Source: Streptomyces sp. A1136 (GTDB taxonomy: Bacteria; Actinomycetota; Actinomycetes; Streptomycetales; Streptomycetaceae). Taken from it: a stretch of 64,000 bases of DNA. The stretch covers positions 124,001 to 188,000 of the forward strand of contig NZ_SSBJ01000007.1 of assembly GCF_004795055.1 (NCBI RefSeq), read 5' to 3'. Below the pieces are notes generated by a model. It was not told where the DNA came from and made no database searches. It was given only the letters and a program-made list of their open reading frames with translations. Shown piece by piece: positions 61,716-64,000 of the stretch; position 1 is the first letter of the stretch, and each line of letters begins with the position of its first letter. The position numbers and the translations under genes are program-made.

Positions 61716-62768
61716 TTACCGGGCCCGTGCGGTGGGGTGTCGGAGCGTGCGGGAGACCTCCGCCACACGGTGGGCGGGCAGTTCGGCGCAGGCGGCGGGC
61801 TCTGGGTCCCGGGCGCGGCGGCGGGCCGGCACCGCGCAGACCATCAGTTGCATCTGGTGGAACAGCATCAACGGCAGCGCCGCCAACGCGGCCTGCGGGC
61901 CGAACAGCACGCCGGCCATGGGCAGTCCGGCGGCGAGGCTCTTCTTCGACCCCGCGAACTGGATGGCGACGCGGTCCTCGCGGCCGAACCCGAGGCGGCC
62001 CGCCCCGTACCAGGTGAGCGACAGCATCGCGGCGAGGAGTACGGCCTCCACGGCCAGCAGTGCCCCGAGGCGCGGGAGGCTGACCCGGTGCCAGATCCCG
62101 GCGGCCATGCCCGCGCTGAACGCCGCGTAGACCACGAGAAGTATGGAGCCCCGGTCCACGTATCCGAGCACCTTCTTGCGACGGACCAGGAAGCGGCCGA
62201 CCCAGGGGCGCAGGGTCTGACCCAGGAGGAACGGCACCAGCAGGTGGAGCACGATGGCCGCCAGGGAGTCGGTCGAGAAGCCGCCGGTCGTCCCGCCGAG
62301 CAGCCCGGCCGCGAGCAATGGTGTGAGGAGGACCCCGACGAGGCTGGAGAACGAGCCGGCGCAGACGGCGGCGGGCACGTTGCCGCGGGCCATCGAGGTG
62401 AAGGCGATCGAGGACTGGACGGTCGAGGGCACCAGGCACAGGAAGAGCAGGCCGTGGTAGAGCTGCGGCGTCAGGACGCCCGGGACGAGCACGCCGGCGG
62501 CCAGGCCCAGCAGCGGGAAGACGGCGAAGGTGGCGGTGAGCACGGTGAGGTGGAGCCGCCAGTGGCGCAGGCCGTCCAGGGTCTCGCGGGTGGAGAGCCG
62601 GGCCCCGTAGAGGAAGAAGAGGAGGGCGACGGCGCAGGTCTGGGCCGCGTCGGCGGCGGTCGCGGCCGCGCCCCGCGCGGGGAGCAGGGCGGCGAGGGCG
62701 ACCGTGGCGAGGAGGGCCATGACGTACGGGTCCGGCGGGAACCGGGCGGGGAGGCGGGGGCGGCGCAT
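61716..62768 (-). CDS. BASS-family (bile acid:sodium symporter-like) transporter
   Basis: 350 residues with about ten hydrophobic helices. Typical stretches are LFFLYGARLSTRETLDGLRH, LLFLCLVPSTVQSSIAFTSM and ARGNVPAAVCAGSFSSLVGV, the crossover segments of the BASS fold, plus RVAIQFAGSKKSLAAGLPMA. It probably moves an organic anion together with sodium; the substrate is unknown. It is divergent from the LysR-family regulator, the standard arrangement for a regulator of its own transporter gene, with a spacer of about 180 bases. Confidence 0.9.
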   Translation of the reverse strand: MRRPRLPARFPPDPYVMALLATVALAALLPARGAAATAADAAQTCAVALLFFLYGARLSTRETLDGLRHWRLHLTVLTATFAVFPLLGLAAGVLVPGVLTPQLYHGLLFLCLVPSTVQSSIAFTSMARGNVPAAVCAGSFSSLVGVLLTPLLAAGLLGGTTGGFSTDSLAAIVLHLLVPFLLGQTLRPWVGRFLVRRKKVLGYVDRGSILLVVYAAFSAGMAAGIWHRVSLPRLGALLAVEAVLLAAMLSLTWYGAGRLGFGREDRVAIQFAGSKKSLAAGLPMAGVLFGPQAALAALPLMLFHQMQLMVCAVPARRRARDPEPAACAELPAHRVAEVSRTLRHPTARAR

Positions 62769-62918
62769 ACGGTGCTCTCTCGGGGCGGGTGGCGATGGCG
62801 GCCGGCGGTGTGGCGGTCGGCCGGGACGGCGGGCGGTGTGGCGCTCCGGCCCGGACGCCGGGCAGCCGGTTTCCCATGCTCGCCCGGCGGACGCTCATCG
62901 GGAAACCCGTACACCACA

Positions 62919-62947
62919 CTGACTGTCATCATGAATCGCAATAGGCT
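62919..62947 (+). promoter_or_regulatory. Candidate promoter of the LysR-family gene
   Basis: CTGACT (62919-62924) and TAGGCT (62942-62947) are separated by 17 bases, good matches to -35/-10 boxes. The transcript start would fall near 62954, next to the GTG codons at 62951/62954, so the message may be leaderless. The LysR T-N11-A binding site was not resolved. Confidence 0.4.
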
Positions 62948-62950
62948 GGT

Positions 62951-63820
62951 GTGGTGAACGGACCCGGCATGTACGACCCCGCCCAGCTCCGCACCTTCCT
63001 GACCGTCGCCCAGACGCTCAGCTTCACCCAGGCCGCCGGCCGGCTCGGGGTGCGCCAGTCCACCGTCAGCCAGCACGTGCGGCGACTGGAGGAGGCGACC
63101 GGCCGGCCCTTGTTCGCCCGTGACACGCACAGCGTCGAGTTGACCGAGGACGGCGAGGCGTTGCTCGGCTTCGCCCGGACCATCCTGGAGGCGCACGAGC
63201 GGGCCGCGGCCTTCTTCACGAGCACCCGGCTGCGCGGCCGGCTGCGTTTCGGGGCGTCGGAGGACTTCGTGTTGACCCGGCTTCCCGAGATCCTCAAGAC
63301 GTTCCGGCAAGAGCACCCGGAGGTCGATCTGGAGCTGTCGGTCGAGCTGTCGGGCACCTTGCACGAGCGGCTGGACGCGGGACGCCTGGACCTGGTGCTG
63401 GCCAAGCGGCGTGGGCCGCAGGACGGGCGCGGCCGTCTGGTGTGGCGGGACCGGATGGTGTGGATCGCGGCGCCGGGGCTGCGGGTGGACCCGGAGCGGC
63501 CCGTTCCGCTGATCGTCTTCCCACCGCCGGGAATCACCCGGGCGCGGGCCCTGGAGGTGCTGGAGCGGGACGGGCGGCCCTGGCGGATCGCGTGCACGAG
63601 CGGCAGCCTGAGCGGGCTGATCGCGGCGGCCCGCGCGGGGCTGGGCGTGATGGCGCACACCCGGGGCCTGGTCCCGCCGGGCCTGGTCCGGGTCGGCGGG
63701 CTGCCGGAGCTGGGGCCGGTGGAGTTCGCGCTGCTCCAGGGGCGGCGTCCGACGCCGGCCTCGGACGCGCTGACGGCCGCCGTCCTCTCCGCCGGCGACG
63801 GACTGAGCCGACCGGCCTGA
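62951..63820 (+). CDS. LysR family transcriptional regulator
   Basis: 289 residues from GTG 62951; GTG 62954 or ATG 62969 are alternatives. The winged HTH is LRTFLTVAQTLSFTQAAGRL, GVRQSTVSQHVRRLEEATGR, RPLFARDTHSVELTEDGEAL, the classic LysR N-terminus. The substrate-binding domain follows (LRFGASEDFVLTRLPEILKT, LELSVELSGTLHERLDAGRL). It is divergent from the BASS transporter gene, which it likely controls. Confidence 0.94.
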   Translation: MVNGPGMYDPAQLRTFLTVAQTLSFTQAAGRLGVRQSTVSQHVRRLEEATGRPLFARDTHSVELTEDGEALLGFARTILEAHERAAAFFTSTRLRGRLRFGASEDFVLTRLPEILKTFRQEHPEVDLELSVELSGTLHERLDAGRLDLVLAKRRGPQDGRGRLVWRDRMVWIAAPGLRVDPERPVPLIVFPPPGITRARALEVLERDGRPWRIACTSGSLSGLIAAARAGLGVMAHTRGLVPPGLVRVGGLPELGPVEFALLQGRRPTPASDALTAAVLSAGDGLSRPA

Positions 63821-63822
63821 GC

Positions 63823-63840
63823 CGGGCGACCGGTCGCCCG
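63823..63840 (+). terminator. Palindromic terminator after the LysR gene
   Basis: CGGGCGACC-GGTCGCCCG is a perfect 18-base palindrome starting three bases after the LysR stop, with no loop and no T-tract, as is usual in this lineage. The remainder of the spacer to 63959 contains nothing recognisable apart from the next gene's ribosome site. Confidence 0.7.
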
Positions 63841-63959
63841 CGCGCAGGTCACGCGCGCCCCGAACGGCCCGGGGGGATCTTGTGGAGGTTTCCCGGGGGG
63901 TGCCGGTCCGCCGGGTACGTGGGATAGCGTCGCGGCGCCACACGGAGAGGAGCGGGTCG

Positions 63960-64000
63960 TTGCGCGAGTTCACCGTCCCACCCGTGGTCGCGGGCACGCC
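63960..64000 (+). CDS. Start of a probable AMP-dependent synthetase/ligase, cut by window edge
   Basis: A TTG at 63960 is preceded by GGAGAGGAG with suitable spacing. It opens the frame (M)REFTVPPVVAGT before the window ends. This opening resembles the N-terminus of actinobacterial long-chain acyl-CoA ligases; with only 13 residues the call is tentative. Confidence 0.45.
   Translation, partial: MREFTVPPVVAGT

Noticed and set aside
59262..62768. Possible natural-product cluster around the KAS III gene
   Set aside because: Neighbours (FdhD, ferredoxin, BASS, tRNA) are unrelated; no acyl carrier protein, PKS or tailoring genes accompany it.

Overview
The window is a very GC-rich actinobacterial chromosome segment, almost certainly from Streptomyces or a close relative. 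Genus-level markers are an SsgA-like sporulation protein, a WhiB protein, an SCO6745-family protein, an MmyB-type regulator, frequent GTG/TTG starts and the F420-type oxidoreductase. No phage, IS element, CRISPR array or natural-product cluster was seen. Most of the window reads as ordinary core and near-core gene order with several accessory modules.

Layout. 0-8 kb: an HdeD-like membrane protein (cut by the left edge), an enoyl-CoA hydratase, two related DJ-1/PfpI proteins separated by two minisatellites, an ABC-F ATPase, an SDR, and a metalloprotease/membrane-protein pair. 8-18 kb: Tex, an SCO6745-family protein, a secreted M1 peptidase, an MpaB-type oxygenase, a secreted sphingomyelinase-like phosphodiesterase and a long-chain acyl-CoA ligase divergent from a MerR regulator. 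18-26 kb: a five-gene minus-strand beta-oxidation operon (CoA-transferase, F420 oxidoreductase, acyl-CoA dehydrogenase, thiolase, FadB/FadJ-type multifunctional enzyme). 26-34 kb: an enoyl-reductase-like protein, endonuclease V, YciI, a decayed BNR-propeller gene, a ferredoxin/CDGSH protein, the SsgA-like protein, a second ABC-F ATPase, an acyl-ACP desaturase and WhiB.

34-44 kb: a frameshifted HAD gene, a LigD-type polymerase divergent from an ATP-dependent DNA ligase, an FAD oxidoreductase, an XRE-cupin/NUDIX operon, an MFS exporter with a C-terminal winged-helix domain, and a GH4 glycosidase. 44-48 kb: an MmyB-type regulator divergent from a three-gene operon encoding a double-HTH protein, an HExxH metalloprotease and a multi-spanning membrane protein. 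48-64 kb: DUF4239 protein, a proline/alanine-rich anchored protein, a GT87-like membrane enzyme, a two-component system, MetG, a sigma factor overlapping an IclR-domain fusion, a Ser/Thr kinase, tRNA-Leu(GAG), a KAS III, FdhD, a thioredoxin-like ferredoxin, a BASS transporter divergent from a LysR regulator, and the first codons of a probable AMP-dependent synthetase.

The strongest candidate for an undescribed system is the double-HTH / metalloprotease / multi-TM operon at 45.1-47.6 kb. A second metalloprotease/membrane-protein pair of the same architecture lies at 6.3-8.0 kb and has no adjacent HTH gene. The layout suggests a membrane-sensed, proteolysis-controlled transcription switch, which is an inference. 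Second in interest is the sigma factor translationally coupled to an IclR-sensor fusion (54.8-57.2 kb). All functional calls come from reading translated sequence and motifs; no database search was run.
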